A stretch of DNA of 64,000 bases from Rhodobacteraceae bacterium F11138 (GCA_016521575.1 JAEKDP010000004.1:1-64000), one strand, 5' to 3'; counted from the stretch's first letter, positions 10,163-19,688 are shown. Translations and numbers: made by a program. Notes: generated by a model from the letters alone, not told the origin.

Positions 10163-11716
10163 TCAGACGGACGCCGTGACCGCGAATTCGGTCATCATCC
10201 CCGTCGTAAGGTGCGGCATGTGGTGGCAATGCAGCATCCATCGGGCGGCCTCACCGACATCGAGGGCGACATCGACCATCGACATCGGTGGCACGTGAAC
10301 CGTGTCGCGTAGTGCACCGGCGACCCGACGCCCGTTCAGCCCGACGACCTGGAACACATGGCCGTGCAGATGCATCGGGTGCGCCATCATCGACATGTTG
10401 TGGAACGACAGCACGACCCGCTCACCGCTGCGTGCGGTGATCGGCTGGTGCTGGCCCCAGACGGTCCCGTTGATCGTCCAGACATAAGGTTGCATCGAAC
10501 CGCCCAGCATCAGCATCTGGCTGCGGTCCACGGGTCGATCCGGCAGAGCGTCCAGCGCGATGAGGCGCGCCTCCTGCGCCAGATCGGTGTCGAACGCGGG
10601 CGCCTCGGACTCCGCCATGGCATCGAGACGCCGCACTTCGGCACCCTGCGTGGCGAGGATCAGGCCGGCGCGTTCCCGCGCGCCTTCCCGCAGTGCGAGG
10701 ATCGGCCAGGCGCCGCCTTCGTTCGGCAGGTCGATCTCGATGTCGAGCCGCTGGCCCATCGCCAGCCCGAACCGCGAGCCCCCGAAAGGCTGGACAGCGT
10801 GCCCGTCCACCGCGACCAGCCGCGCCTCAGCAACTCCGGTGTCGATCCAGAATACCGTCGCCGCAGCGGCGTTGATGACCCGAAGCCGGATACGGCCACC
10901 GCGCTCGACCTGGACCACCTCCGGGTCCGACAGGGTCCGGTCGTTGGCGAGATAGGCGTCCCAGTCGTAGTCGTTCAGGTCCATGGCCATGCCGCCCATC
11001 TGGCCGCCCATGCCCATCATCCCGCCCATTCCGGGCATGTTGCCCATCGGCACGCCGCCCATGGCGCCATGGCCCATAGCGCCATGATCCATGCCCTGCA
11101 TCGCACCCATGCCTCCCATGGGCGCGCCTTGATCGGGCTGCGCACCTGTACCGTGGCCAGCGCCGTGTCCGCCGCCATGGCCAGCGCCGATTTCGGCGAG
11201 AACCTCCTCGGGAGCCATGAACGAGAAGTCATGCAGGAACATCACGACCTCCTGCCGGTCGGCAGCCAAATTCTCCGGCGAGCGCACGATCAGCGGTGCT
11301 GCCAGCAGCTGCATCTCCTGCGTCGGCACGTGGCTGTGCATCCAGTGGGTACCCGGCCGGGCCTCGAAATCATAGGACCGGGTCTCTCCGGGCGCGAGGA
11401 GGGGCATCGGCATGTCCGGCACGCCGTCCTGCGCATTGGGCGGGATCTGTCCGTGCCAGTGGATGATGGTACCGACGTCCAGGTCGTTGGTCAGATCGAC
11501 CCGGAACCTCTGGCCAGGGTCGAGGATCAGTCCCTGACCGCCGGGGCCGGCAAGCCCGAAGACCGTGGCAGCGCGACCGTCGATGTCGAGCGTGCGCGTC
11601 GCAGCGGAGAGGCTGATCGGCGCCACCCCTTGCGCGAAGGCGATGCGGGGCAAGTGTGCAGCGCCAATGGCGGCCGCACTTGCGGCAAGAAAGCCGCGTC
11701 GAGAAAGCATGTTCAT
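10163..11716 (-). CDS. Multicopper oxidase, CopA/CueO-like
   Basis: This 517-aa periplasmic enzyme probably oxidises Cu(I) to the less toxic Cu(II). It has a Tat signal (SRRGFLAASAAAIGAAHLP). All four copper-ligand blocks are visible: IIHWHGQIPP near residue 85, THWMHSHVP near 123, HPMHLHGHVF near 444 and the type-1 site HCHHMPHLTTGM near 494. Between the second and third blocks is a long Met/His/Gly-rich insert (residues ~178-243: MGGMGAMQGMDHGAMGHG and similar), typical of copper-handling oxidases. It lies in the copper operon after a small secreted protein. Confidence 0.93.
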   Translation of the reverse strand: MNMLSRRGFLAASAAAIGAAHLPRIAFAQGVAPISLSAATRTLDIDGRAATVFGLAGPGGQGLILDPGQRFRVDLTNDLDVGTIIHWHGQIPPNAQDGVPDMPMPLLAPGETRSYDFEARPGTHWMHSHVPTQEMQLLAAPLIVRSPENLAADRQEVVMFLHDFSFMAPEEVLAEIGAGHGGGHGAGHGTGAQPDQGAPMGGMGAMQGMDHGAMGHGAMGGVPMGNMPGMGGMMGMGGQMGGMAMDLNDYDWDAYLANDRTLSDPEVVQVERGGRIRLRVINAAAATVFWIDTGVAEARLVAVDGHAVQPFGGSRFGLAMGQRLDIEIDLPNEGGAWPILALREGARERAGLILATQGAEVRRLDAMAESEAPAFDTDLAQEARLIALDALPDRPVDRSQMLMLGGSMQPYVWTINGTVWGQHQPITARSGERVVLSFHNMSMMAHPMHLHGHVFQVVGLNGRRVAGALRDTVHVPPMSMVDVALDVGEAARWMLHCHHMPHLTTGMMTEFAVTASV

Positions 11717-11788
11717 GGTCGTCTCCTCGGGACTTCCGTCCCGTTCATCAATACCGATGGGGCGCCTCGGGCGTCTGCCCGGGCGCGC

Positions 11789-12151
11789 TCAGAGGAGACG
11801 GAGCTTGGGAGGTCGTTCGTTCAGTCCCGGCGCACGGCTGACGTGGATTGCCGCGGACGGGACGTCATGACTGGCGGCGCCGTAGGCGTGCCCGGCTTCC
11901 TCGCCTGCCGACGTCAGGAAGGCAGAGAGGCCTGCGCATACGAACTCGCACATCTCGGCATCGGCCGATCCACAGTGCTCTCCAGCGTCACAGTCGAAGC
12001 CCGAAATGACCGGAGAGTGCATCATGTCGGCGACATGCATCGCGTGATCCACACCGGAATTCATGCTCATGCGTGTCGCATGCGCGGAGGTCACCGTCGT
12101 CACCACGGTGATCGCGAGTATGGCAAGCATGGTGACGACACGTTCGAGCAT
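11789..12151 (-). CDS. Small secreted His/Cys-containing protein of the copper operon
   Basis: The 120-aa protein has a clear signal peptide (VVTMLAILAITVVTTVTSAHA). The mature part is rich in His, Met, Asp and Cys (NSGVDHAMHVADMMHS, FDCDAGEHCGSADAEMCEFV), suggesting metal binding in the periplasm. It is the first gene of the minus-strand copper run, 72 bp before the oxidase. The start at 12151 is chosen because it gives a well-formed signal peptide; an ATG at 12187 would add 12 residues. I do not recognise a named family. Confidence 0.65.
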   Translation of the reverse strand: MLERVVTMLAILAITVVTTVTSAHATRMSMNSGVDHAMHVADMMHSPVISGFDCDAGEHCGSADAEMCEFVCAGLSAFLTSAGEEAGHAYGAASHDVPSAAIHVSRAPGLNERPPKLRLL

Positions 12152-12268
12152 GCTGCAAAGATAGGCATTGCTCACGAGAATGTCCATTGTCGCAGGCGCC
12201 TCGCCGCTGGCACAACGTGGTCTCGACCAAACGCGAATGTTATTCCGCAGTGATCGGGGATAGACGTC

Positions 12269-12730
12269 TTGAAAAAAGCTCTCCGAAATACTGTCGTGAT
12301 CGGTCTGGTCGTCGGAGGTGTGATCCTCGCGGTCTTTGCTGGCTGGCGTTATGCCGGTACCGCATCCACCGCCGTGGCGTCGGCGGACATCATCGCGCAA
12401 GGACGCCAGATCTATGCGGATCAGTGCGCCGCCTGCCACGGCGCGGAACTGGAGGGCCAGCCGGGCTGGCGCTCGCCGCTTCCGTCCGGCCGGTTGCCGG
12501 CGCCACCCCACGACGCCAGCGGCCACACCTGGCACCATCCTGACGATGTCCTGTTCCGCATCGTTAGGGAAGGCACCGCCGCCGTGGTCGGCGGCGGATA
12601 CGAGAGCGACATGCCCGGCTTCGCAGACGTGCTGAGCGACGCGGACATCCGCGCCGTTCTCGACTACATCAAGAGCACATGGCCAGAGCGCGAGCGCCGA
12701 TACCAAGAGAGGGTGTCGGAGGCAAACTGA
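12269..12730 (+). CDS. Membrane-anchored c-type cytochrome
   Basis: The 153-aa protein starts with an uncleaved-looking anchor (TVVIGLVVGGVILAVFAGW) and carries one haem-binding site CAACH near residue 54. The distal Met ligand is probably in SDMPGFADVLSD near residue 113. The fold is a class I cytochrome c. The start appears to be TTG preceding KKALRN. It is transcribed divergently from the copper operon and could pass electrons to or from the oxidase chain. It ends 22 bp before a convergent channel gene. The link to copper resistance is from position only. Confidence 0.85.
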   Translation: MKKALRNTVVIGLVVGGVILAVFAGWRYAGTASTAVASADIIAQGRQIYADQCAACHGAELEGQPGWRSPLPSGRLPAPPHDASGHTWHHPDDVLFRIVREGTAAVVGGGYESDMPGFADVLSDADIRAVLDYIKSTWPERERRYQERVSEAN

Positions 12731-12752
12731 CATTCCCCATGGTCGTCGGCTG

Positions 12753-13139
12753 CTACTCGCGCCAGGCCAGTTCGCAGACCGAGTAGAGGAACGTCGCCGA
12801 CCAGGTCAGCACCATGAAGCCGCCGAGCGACTGCATCATGTTGACCATCCGTATCGGCCCGGTTGCCTCGATCTGCGTGTACCCGAGCGTGGCGAAGTTG
12901 ACGCCGGAGAAGTAGATCAGGCCGCTCCAGCATGGGTCGTAGCTACCGTCGAAGCCTCCCACGCCCCAGCCCTGCAGCGCCCAGTAGACTGCGGCGAAAG
13001 CCAGGATTTCAATCGTGTGGAGCGCGAGCAGCCCGACGAACGCCACCATGATCGCCGCCTGCGGTCTCTCTTTCGAGTTCGGCTTCACGCCCCGGACGGC
13101 CAATAGCCCCGTAGTGGTGCGCGACCAGATGGCGGCCAC
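12753..13139 (-). CDS. Potassium-channel-like (two-helix pore) protein
   Basis: This 128-aa protein has two hydrophobic helices flanking a pore loop: ALHTIEILAFAAVYWALQGW, then GLIYFSGVNFATLGYTQI, then LGGFMVLTWSATFLYSV. The pore sequence TLGYT resembles the K+ selectivity filter TVGYG but has Leu for Val and Thr for the last Gly, so selectivity may differ. The chosen GTG start may be too short: the frame stays open upstream without an ATG. It lies downstream of the Zn/Cd ATPase on the same strand. Confidence 0.65.
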   Translation of the reverse strand: MAAIWSRTTTGLLAVRGVKPNSKERPQAAIMVAFVGLLALHTIEILAFAAVYWALQGWGVGGFDGSYDPCWSGLIYFSGVNFATLGYTQIEATGPIRMVNMMQSLGGFMVLTWSATFLYSVCELAWRE

Positions 13140-13279
13140 CAGCGCGAAACCGAGCAGAAGCCCGATTCCAGTTGCAGCATGTTGAGCACTCGCGGCGGAA
13201 CAGTACCCCGAGGTTTATGTTCTCAGCGCTCGGCCCTGCGGCATGGCAGCGGAACCATCGCCCTGCCGATGATCTGATC

Positions 13280-15514
13280 TCAGGCCTCACGTTCCGGATC
13301 AAACGCAAGAAGCCGCAGCGCGTTCAGTGTGACGAGCACCGTCGCGCCGGTATCTGCAAGGATCGCGATCCACAGCCCGGTAATGCCGAGGATCGTCGTC
13401 ACCAGAAACACCGCCTTAAGGCCGAGCGCGATCGCCACATTTTGCCTGATGTTCGCCATGGCTGCGCGAGCAAGGCGAATCTTGCCGGCCACATCGGTCA
13501 CGCGATTGCGCAGGATCGCGGCGTCGGCGGTTTCAAGCGCGACGTCCGTTCCGGAGCCCATGGCAACTCCGATGTGGGCGGTGGCGAGCGCAGGGGCATC
13601 GTTGATGCCGTCGCCCACCATCATCACGCGGTCTCTGGCGGTCATCTCACGGATCGCGGCGACCTTGCCTTCGGGCATCAATTCGGCGCGATGGTCAATG
13701 CCCAGCCCAGCGGAAATGGCTGCTGCCGTGCGCCGGTTGTCGCCGGTCAGCATCACAGACGCGATGCCAAGCGCCTTGAGTTGCTGCACCGCGCGGGCGG
13801 CATCCTCTCGGGGTTCGTCCCGGAGCGCTACGAGTCCGACCAACTGGCTCCGGCGGAAGACCGCGACGACTGTCTTGCCTTCATCTTCCATGCCGACCAC
13901 CGCCCGGAGCGCGTGGTCGTCCAACACACCGCGCTCCCCGGCGAACCGTGGAGAGCCCACCCAGGCGGTTTCACCCTCAACGACTGCTTCGGCCCCTTTG
14001 CCCGGAAGCGCTTTGGCGGCGGTCGCGGCCAGGAACGGCGCTCCCGCAGCTTCCGCGCGGGACAGGATCGCCTCCGCCAGAGGATGGCTCGACCCCGCTT
14101 CGACGGCGGCAGCCAGCGCCAGCACCTCTGTCTCCGATCCCGAGATCGGCACCACGTCCGTGACGCGCGGCCGTCCGTGGGTCAGGGTTCCGGTCTTGTC
14201 GAATGCGACATGCGTGGTGGCCGCCGCGGCCTCGATCACGGCGCCTCCTTTCATCAGCAGCCCGCGACGCGCGCCTGAAGAAAGCGCAGAGGCGATGGAA
14301 GCCGGTACCGAGATCACCAGCGCGCAGGGGCATCCGATCAGGAGAAGCGCGAGCGCCCGGTAGATCCACGTATCCCAGCCTTGCCCGAACGCGAGGGGCG
14401 GGACGATGGCCACCAGCACCGCAACTCCGACGACGGCCGGCATGTAGATGCGGCTGAAACGGTCGATGAAGCGCTCGGTCGGGGCCCGGGCGCTTTCCGC
14501 TTCCTCGACCAGCCGGATGATACGGGCAATGGTGTTGTCCTCGGCCGACTTGGTGACCCGAACACGCAGCGCCGCCTCGGAATTGATGGAGCCGGCAAAG
14601 ACGGAGGCACCGGGTTCCTTCAGCTTCGGCACACTCTCGCCCGTGACGGCGCTCTCATCGACGCCCGAGGTGCCCTCGATAACTTCGCCATCTGCCGGGA
14701 CCCGGTCTCCCGGGCGCACCAGAACGATCTGGTCCACCTGCAGCTGGTCGGCTGGTATCACCCGAGTCCGGCCGCCGATCTCCAGGATCGCGGTCTTCGG
14801 TACCAGACGAGCGAGCGCCCGGATCCCGTCGCGGGCCTTGTTCGCCGCAACACCTTCGAGAACCTCCCCGACGGCGAAGAGGAAGACGACGAGCGCCGCT
14901 TCCTCGGCGGCGTCGATGACGAGCGCGCCGCTGGCGGCGATTGTCATCAGCATCTCGATCGTGAACGGCATCCCCGCTCTGGCGGACGCGACGGCGCGGC
15001 GTGCGATAGGGGCGACACCAATGAGCGTCGCGAGGATGAATGCCCACGTTGCCACATCCTGGGAGGCGAGCAGTTTCACGGCCCATGCCGCCGCGAGGAG
15101 GAGACCGGTGCCGATCACCAGTCTGCCCTTCGCGGTCTGATACCAACGCGAACCGGGCCCGGGACCGCTCTCGGGCCCTGTCGATCCAGCGTTGGGCTCG
15201 AGTCCTGCGGCATCTCGCGAGCCGTCCGCACGGGACGCTTGCTCATCGTCCGGCAGCACGAAGCCTTTCCGATCGGGGCTCGATCCTTTCGCCGCGATCC
15301 CGTAGCCGAGCCGCTTGACGATTGCTTCGATCTGGTTGCGAGGGGTCTGCCCTTCATCCAGAGTCAGCCGAAGCCGCTCGGTCATTAGCGCCACATCGAC
15401 GTCGCTCACGCCAGGCAGGCGTTCGACCGCACCCCGGACCTTGCCGGCGCACGACGCACAGTCCATCCCGGAAACCGTCCATTCGTAGGTTGCACTGTCG
15501 TTCGCCGTCATCAC
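13280..15514 (-). CDS. Zn/Cd/Pb-type P1B-ATPase with N-terminal HMA domain
   Basis: The 744-aa pump should export divalent soft metals. An HMA domain with GMDCASCAGKV (residues ~16-26) opens the protein, followed by a ~60-residue acidic linker. Core motifs are TGES near 290, the transport motif CPC in LIGCPCALV near 393, DKTGT near 438, SSHPLAE near 477 and GDGINDAPA near 632. The order and the CPC-plus-late-helix pattern fit the P1B-2 (ZntA/CadA) class. It is divergent from a MerR-type regulator, and its promoter has the long 19-bp spacer that MerR proteins act on. Confidence 0.9.
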   Translation of the reverse strand: MMTANDSATYEWTVSGMDCASCAGKVRGAVERLPGVSDVDVALMTERLRLTLDEGQTPRNQIEAIVKRLGYGIAAKGSSPDRKGFVLPDDEQASRADGSRDAAGLEPNAGSTGPESGPGPGSRWYQTAKGRLVIGTGLLLAAAWAVKLLASQDVATWAFILATLIGVAPIARRAVASARAGMPFTIEMLMTIAASGALVIDAAEEAALVVFLFAVGEVLEGVAANKARDGIRALARLVPKTAILEIGGRTRVIPADQLQVDQIVLVRPGDRVPADGEVIEGTSGVDESAVTGESVPKLKEPGASVFAGSINSEAALRVRVTKSAEDNTIARIIRLVEEAESARAPTERFIDRFSRIYMPAVVGVAVLVAIVPPLAFGQGWDTWIYRALALLLIGCPCALVISVPASIASALSSGARRGLLMKGGAVIEAAAATTHVAFDKTGTLTHGRPRVTDVVPISGSETEVLALAAAVEAGSSHPLAEAILSRAEAAGAPFLAATAAKALPGKGAEAVVEGETAWVGSPRFAGERGVLDDHALRAVVGMEDEGKTVVAVFRRSQLVGLVALRDEPREDAARAVQQLKALGIASVMLTGDNRRTAAAISAGLGIDHRAELMPEGKVAAIREMTARDRVMMVGDGINDAPALATAHIGVAMGSGTDVALETADAAILRNRVTDVAGKIRLARAAMANIRQNVAIALGLKAVFLVTTILGITGLWIAILADTGATVLVTLNALRLLAFDPEREA

Positions 15515-15561
15515 GCCCTTCCAACCCGCCCAGCGGGCAACATTGTATTTGCTGAGTCGGG

Positions 15562-15592
15562 AACCTAAGGTCTCTAGTAGCTATAGCTTCAA
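15562..15592 (-). promoter_or_regulatory. MerR-type promoter/operator of the Zn/Cd ATPase
   Basis: On the minus strand, TTGAAG (15592-15587) and TAGGTT (15567-15562) are separated by exactly 19 bp. That is the over-long spacer typical of promoters activated by MerR-family metal sensors. The spacer contains the near-palindrome CTATAGctaCTAGAG, close to known CadR/ZntR operators. It lies between the ATPase start (15514) and the regulator start (15604). Confidence 0.6.
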
Positions 15593-15603
15593 GAGGAAAT
15601 CTG

Positions 15604-16044
15604 ATGCTCACCATCGGAAAATTGGGCGAAGCGGCCGGCGTGAAGGTTCCGACGATCCGCTACTACGAGCAGATCGGGCTCCTGCCGGAGCCAGATCGCA
15701 GTGCCGGGAACCAGCGGCTCTATGGGCAGTCGGCACTGGATCGGCTAGCCTTCATCCGCCATGCGCGGGAGCTCGGTTTTCCGCTGGACGCTATCCGAGA
15801 CCTTCTGAGTCTCTCTGACAGACCCGATCAATCCTGCGCAGCCGCCGATGTCATCGCCAGGGCGCAGCTGGCCGAGGTTGAAAGCCGCCTTGCGCGCCTG
15901 ACTGCGCTGAAAGGCGAACTTGAGCGCATGGTCGTGCAATGTGCAGGCGGTCGGATTGCCGATTGCCGGGTCATTGAAGTTCTGGGCGACCATTCGCTAT
16001 GCGCAACCGATCACCAGCATCCGGAGAGCGAGGCGGCATCGTGA
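15604..16044 (+). CDS. MerR-family metal-responsive regulator
   Basis: This 146-aa protein starts with the MerR helix-turn-helix ([20 protein letters not shown], then [12 protein letters not shown]), followed by the winged region and the dimerisation helix (residues ~85-120). The C-terminal metal site would use Cys in DQSCAA, VVQCAGG and ADCRV plus a His-containing tail ([13 protein letters not shown]). That suggests a Zn/Cd/Pb sensor of the ZntR/CadR type. It is divergent from the matching ATPase and has a good ribosome-binding site (AGAGGAAA). Its stop overlaps the start of the ynfA-like gene. Confidence 0.88.
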   Translation: MLTIGKLGEAAGVKVPTIRYYEQIGLLPEPDRSAGNQRLYGQSALDRLAFIRHARELGFPLDAIRDLLSLSDRPDQSCAAADVIARAQLAEVESRLARLTALKGELERMVVQCAGGRIADCRVIEVLGDHSLCATDHQHPESEAAS

Positions 16045-16382
16045 ACGCACCCGGCACCCTCGCCATCTACATCGGTGCCGCTCTGGCCGAGATTGCGGGC
16101 TGCTTTGCGGTCTGGGCATGGATGCGGCAAGGCGCGAGCGCGCTCTGGCTGGTCCCCGGCCTCCTGAGCCTGGCCGTCTTCGCTTGGCTCCTGACCCTTG
16201 CCCCCTCCGATTTTGCGGGGCGGGCCTACGCAGCTTATGGCGGGGTCTATATCGCAGCCTCGCTCCTCTGGCTGTGGCTCATCGAGAAGCAGCGCCCGGA
16301 CACTTGGGACCTGACAGGTGCCGCAATCTGCCTCGCCGGTGCGGCCGTCATCCTGTTGGCGCCGAGGGCGGCTGGTGGATGA
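16041..16382 (+). CDS. YnfA/UPF0060-family small membrane protein
   Basis: The 113-aa protein has four membrane helices and the family's hallmarks: [17 protein letters not shown] in helix 1, [20 protein letters not shown] in the middle and [17 protein letters not shown] at the end. YnfA-type proteins belong to the small-multidrug-resistance fold and are often next to MerR regulators in alphaproteobacteria. The GTG at 16041 overlaps the MerR stop (GTGA) and gives the usual family length; an ATG at 15999 would overlap merR by 46 bp. The pair is probably one transcript. The substrate is unknown. Confidence 0.88.
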   Translation: MNAPGTLAIYIGAALAEIAGCFAVWAWMRQGASALWLVPGLLSLAVFAWLLTLAPSDFAGRAYAAYGGVYIAASLLWLWLIEKQRPDTWDLTGAAICLAGAAVILLAPRAAGG

Positions 16383-16947
16383 TCGGGGGTGCTCTCCAAG
16401 ATCAAGGCAGCCGACTGCCGCTCATCGTTGCCGACATCACGATAGAGCCAACCTTTGCGGACGGACTCCCGCTCTTCCAGCGTAGCAGCTGTGCATATCA
16501 AATAAAATCAATGACTTATACTGGAGAAGGTTGGACGTCAGACCCATCCCCTCCGCCACTATCATCCTTTCGAACCCGTTCAGGCCGCGCGTCCGAGGCA
16601 GAATTTCCCCTGTTTTCAAAGGGGTTTGCCGGATAGGTGCGAACTGCAGAGACGCCGGGGCGCGCCGATTTTCGTCTCTGAATGGTCTCTCGTCTCTGGT
16701 CGGGCGAACCGCGCCGACTTCGGTTCGGTTGAAAATTCTCTCGCCTTTCCAATGGCCTGAGTCGCATCACCGCCAAAACTGCGCGCCCTGTCTCCATCGC
16801 TATCGATCGAAACAGAGATCGAACATCCAGAAGGCGCAGCGGATGGGGTTGGTGGCCGAATGGCACGTAGCGGTGGCGGAGATCGGCATGTCGCCAGTCG
16901 GCAAAGTTCGGATGACTTTGTAGGCTGCGGAAACTAGGTTTCGCGCG
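16383..16947. other. Non-coding or decayed stretch, no supported gene
   Basis: No frame in either strand gives a protein of normal composition. One small hairpin is visible (CCCC-TGTTTTCAAA-GGGG, around 16607-16625). The stretch lies between the metal island and a truncated gene, and is probably degraded DNA left by past insertions. Confidence 0.4.
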
Positions 16948-17450
16948 TTGACTGGGGGAGTGTGTTCCTTGAAGCGGCACGAGTATTGGCGGCATCAATA
17001 TCGGAAAAACCGATTTCTTCGCCATCTGAGCGATGAAGAGCTTCATCAGCGCGGAAGGGATGTGTTCAACATCAACCTGACGCTAACTCTCGAGAATAAG
17101 ATCGGGCTGTTGAGCATACAAGATTTTGGGTCCGAAGCGATGGAGCGCTGGACTCATTATCTTGAGGAGTGCAACCTCCGTGGTTTCGAACACGAAGATG
17201 GAATGAAGAAGATGAGGGTCAAGGATGCAGTTCCTGACCTTCTCGGTGACCTGGGAACGCGTTCTTCGGCTGCTTTGCAAGCAGAAGGTGATTTGAAGAC
17301 GGTACAGCTGCTGAAATTTGGGAAGGCCAAATACTTGACCCCGCTAGTTGAGGAGGGAAAGTTGAGGATCCAGCCCGCTTCTAGTTTTTCCGATCCTTTA
17401 CACAACGCAGCCGTCGGCGACAACGAGACTACTAGGGTCAGGACTCATTG
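16948..17450 (+). pseudogene. Unidentified protein cut short by an IS5 remnant
   Basis: About 165 residues of well-formed, charged, helical protein (DEELHQRGRDVFNINLTLTL, then RWTHYLEECNLRGFEHEDGM) end with LVEEGKLRIQPASSFSDPLH. That last block resembles a segment in uncharacterised proteins that read 'FY..G.I...PASSF.DP...A..DNE'. At about 17436 the frame enters the IS5 terminal repeat and stops soon after. The natural protein was therefore longer. I cannot name a function. Confidence 0.45.
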
Positions 17451-17508
17451 CTTTTCAAAGCCAGTAGATGACGATGGCCGCGAGAGCGATGGCTGACAGG
17501 AAGAGGCA
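17436..17508 (-). pseudogene. IS5-family 3'-end scar
   Basis: The minus strand encodes the last ~17 residues of the same IS5/IS427 transposase found at 199-533 ([16 protein letters not shown]) and ends with the terminal repeat (GGGTCAGGACTCATTG on the plus strand). It is joined directly to an IS3 transposase fragment. Its orientation is opposite to the copy at the left of the window. Confidence 0.7.
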
Positions 17509-17745
17509 ACGAAGCACAAGTCGTAGAGGCTGATCGCGCAGGGTTCGCGGCGCTCCACCCCATTCGATGATGTGGTTCAGCGCCCGCACGACGCGCTCGA
17601 CGGGCAGCGAGAAGTCGACCTCGATGCCCAGATCTTCGCGGTTGAAGTCGTCCAGAACATTCAGCGGCCGGAACTGCCGACGGATAGCTTGAGGCTTGCG
17701 GCGATCTATGTGCACCCTTGGATTCACGGGCATGCTCGAATGCAA
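17509..17745 (-). pseudogene. IS3-family OrfB internal fragment
   Basis: About 78 residues of an IS3-type integrase core are readable: [20 protein letters not shown] with the first catalytic Asp (usually V-D-D-F/Y-S/N-R), then [20 protein letters not shown]. The remaining catalytic residues are missing because the sequence switches to the IS5 scar. This belongs to a different IS3 element from the one at 900-1556 and is inactive. Confidence 0.7.
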
Positions 17746-17765
17746 TCAACGCTGCCGAAGGTGGC

Positions 17766-18236
17766 TCAGACCGGATGTTCGGGCACTTTTCCGGATGGGG
17801 CGCGATATGGGCGGGTTACATCTTTCAGGGTGACATCCAGCGCCTCGGTCGACAGGCGGATCGCGCCATCCCCGGCCAGGGTCAACAGTAATTCCCCCGC
17901 GCCGTCGTCCCCCGGCTCAAAGGTCAGCGACAGCAGCGACAGGATCATGTCAGCAGCCTGCCGGTCTATTCCCTGCGAGGCCACCTGCAACACGTTGTCG
18001 ACCACCAGAATCGACTGCACCCGTTCCGGCGCGTGGCGGGCGCGGGTATCGTCTTCCCAGCGGAACCGGTTCAGCAGCAGGGCAAAGCGCCGTTGCTGTG
18101 GCAACCAGCGCATTTCGGTCATGGGAAACACCGAATCCTGGGTCAGCGCCGCGATGACCTGAAGGTCATCGTCGTCTTGTGCGCTCAGATTCAGCGGTGT
18201 CTCGCGGCCGTCTTCGAATGTAGCGTCCTGTGTCAC
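17766..18236 (-). CDS. DUF2948 family protein
   Basis: The 156-aa protein shows the DUF2948 pattern: [34 protein letters not shown], and a C-terminal [20 protein letters not shown] followed by an amphipathic end. The family is nearly restricted to alphaproteobacteria and, as here, sits directly downstream of murA with overlapping stop and start. Its function is unknown; the neighbour suggests a link to cell-envelope synthesis or a conserved operon partner. The C-terminus borders the IS scar but appears complete. Confidence 0.85.
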   Translation of the reverse strand: MTQDATFEDGRETPLNLSAQDDDDLQVIAALTQDSVFPMTEMRWLPQQRRFALLLNRFRWEDDTRARHAPERVQSILVVDNVLQVASQGIDRQAADMILSLLSLTFEPGDDGAGELLLTLAGDGAIRLSTEALDVTLKDVTRPYRAPSGKVPEHPV

Positions 18237-19504
18237 GATTGATCCTTGATCCGTTCTATATGCGCGCCTACACCGCGCAGCTTGCGCACCACATGCTCAT
18301 ATCCGCGGTCCAGATGATAGACCCGGCTGACCGTGGTGCTGCCTTTGGCGGCCAGTCCGGCCAAGATCAACGAGACCGACGCGCGCAGATCCGTGGCCAT
18401 GACCGGCGCGCCCTTCAGGCTCGGGACTCCGGTGACCGTGGCCTGTCCGCCCTGCACCTGAATGTCGGCCCCCATGCGCAGCAATTCCGGTGCGTGCATG
18501 AAGCGGTTCTCGAAAATGGTCTCTTCCAGCACGGATACACCGTCGGCGGTGCACAACAAGGCCATCATCTGCGCCTGCAAATCGGTCGGGAAGCCGGGGA
18601 AGGGTTCGGTCGTGACATCCACGGCCTTGACATGATCGCTGCGGCGTTTGACTGCCAGCCCCTTGTCTGTTTCACGCACATCGATGCCCGCCTCATCGAG
18701 CTTGTCGCAGAAGGCCCCGACCAGCTCCTTGCGCCCGCCCAGCAATTCGACCTCGCCGCCGCAAATCGCCGGGGCCAGCATATAGGTGCCCAGTTCAATT
18801 CGGTCGGTCACAACCGGATGAGTCGCCCCGTGCAGTCGTTCAACCCCCTGAATGGTGATGGTGTCCGTGCCTTCGCCTTCGATCTGCGCGCCCATCTTGC
18901 GCAGGCATTGCGCCAGATCGACAATTTCGGGCTCGCGCGCGGCATTTCTGATCACCGTGGTGTTTCTGGCCAGCGTGGCCGCCATCAGCGCGTTTTCCGT
19001 GGCCCCGACCGAAACGACCGGGAATTCGATGACCCCGCCTTTCAGGCCGCCGGGGGCTTTGGCATGCACATACCCATCCCTAAGCTCCAGCTCGGCACCC
19101 AGTGCTTCCAGCGCCTGCAGATGCAAATCGACCGGGCGTGCGCCGATCGCACAGCCACCCGGCAACGACACGACCGCATGACCGTCCCGCGCCAACATCG
19201 GCCCCAGTACCAGGATCGAAGCCCGCATTTTGCGCACGATGTCATATTCGGCGGTATGATTGTTCAGATCATGACTGGACATGGCCAGAACCTGACCGTC
19301 CTGCAACTGGGTCACTTCCGCGCCCAGAGACCCCAACAACGCGGTCATCGTCCGAATATCGCTAAGCCGGGGCGCATTGGTCAGGGTCAACGGCTCTTCA
19401 CTGAGCAGCGTCGCAGGCATGAGCGTCAGGCAAGCATTTTTTGCCCCCGCAATCGGGATCTGCCCGGCCAGAGGGCCATTGCCCGTCACCACAATCGAAT
19501 CCAT
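18233..19504 (-). CDS. murA: UDP-N-acetylglucosamine 1-carboxyvinyltransferase (MurA)
   Basis: This cytosolic enzyme transfers enolpyruvate from phosphoenolpyruvate to UDP-GlcNAc, the first committed step of peptidoglycan synthesis. The 423-aa protein has the usual length and fold repeats. Lys22-Asn23 in [10 protein letters not shown] bind substrate, and the catalytic, fosfomycin-sensitive Cys is at about residue 118 in [27 protein letters not shown] and [15 protein letters not shown] near the C-terminus are family signatures. The stop overlaps DUF2948 (ATGA), so the two are co-transcribed. It is a core gene and shows the window is chromosomal. Confidence 0.98.
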   Translation of the reverse strand: MDSIVVTGNGPLAGQIPIAGAKNACLTLMPATLLSEEPLTLTNAPRLSDIRTMTALLGSLGAEVTQLQDGQVLAMSSHDLNNHTAEYDIVRKMRASILVLGPMLARDGHAVVSLPGGCAIGARPVDLHLQALEALGAELELRDGYVHAKAPGGLKGGVIEFPVVSVGATENALMAATLARNTTVIRNAAREPEIVDLAQCLRKMGAQIEGEGTDTITIQGVERLHGATHPVVTDRIELGTYMLAPAICGGEVELLGGRKELVGAFCDKLDEAGIDVRETDKGLAVKRRSDHVKAVDVTTEPFPGFPTDLQAQMMALLCTADGVSVLEETIFENRFMHAPELLRMGADIQVQGGQATVTGVPSLKGAPVMATDLRASVSLILAGLAAKGSTTVSRVYHLDRGYEHVVRKLRGVGAHIERIKDQS

Positions 19505-19509
19505 CTGCT

Positions 19510-19680
19510 CTAGTCCTTGTTCTTGTTTTCGGTTTCATCGGAATCGACCGCCTGTGCCGACTTCCGCGAACGGGCCTGAGCCTTGCGACGGGCCAGATTC
19601 GCCTTGAGCGCAGCCTTGAGCCGTGCCTCACGGGTTTGATCTTGTCCTTGCTTGGGGCGGGAGGGACTCTTGTCTGTCAT
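19510..19680 (-). CDS. Small basic hypothetical protein
   Basis: A 56-aa Lys/Arg/Gln-rich protein ([20 protein letters not shown], then [20 protein letters not shown]) with an acidic end. It lies 5 bp upstream of murA on the same strand, as short basic ORFs commonly do in Rhodobacteraceae. It looks mostly disordered with one helix and may bind nucleic acid or ribosomes. The start at 19680 is preferred to the longer frame that runs back into the tRNA gene. Confidence 0.6.
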   Translation of the reverse strand: MTDKSPSRPKQGQDQTREARLKAALKANLARRKAQARSRKSAQAVDSDETENKNKD

Positions 19681-19688
19681 GCCTCTCT

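Noticed and set aside
10358-12253. 631-codon plus-strand open frame across the multicopper oxidase
   Set aside because: It is antisense to the oxidase, whose copper ligands are all present. No ribosome-binding site or recognisable domain exists in the antisense frame.
11789-12733. 314-codon minus-strand frame spanning the cytochrome c gene
   Set aside because: Only its last ~120 codons, from a signal-peptide-like start at 12151, look real. The upstream part is antisense to the cytochrome with its CAACH site.
15920-16636. 238-codon frame overlapping merR and ynfA
   Set aside because: It is an alternative frame of two recognised genes and has shadow-type composition.
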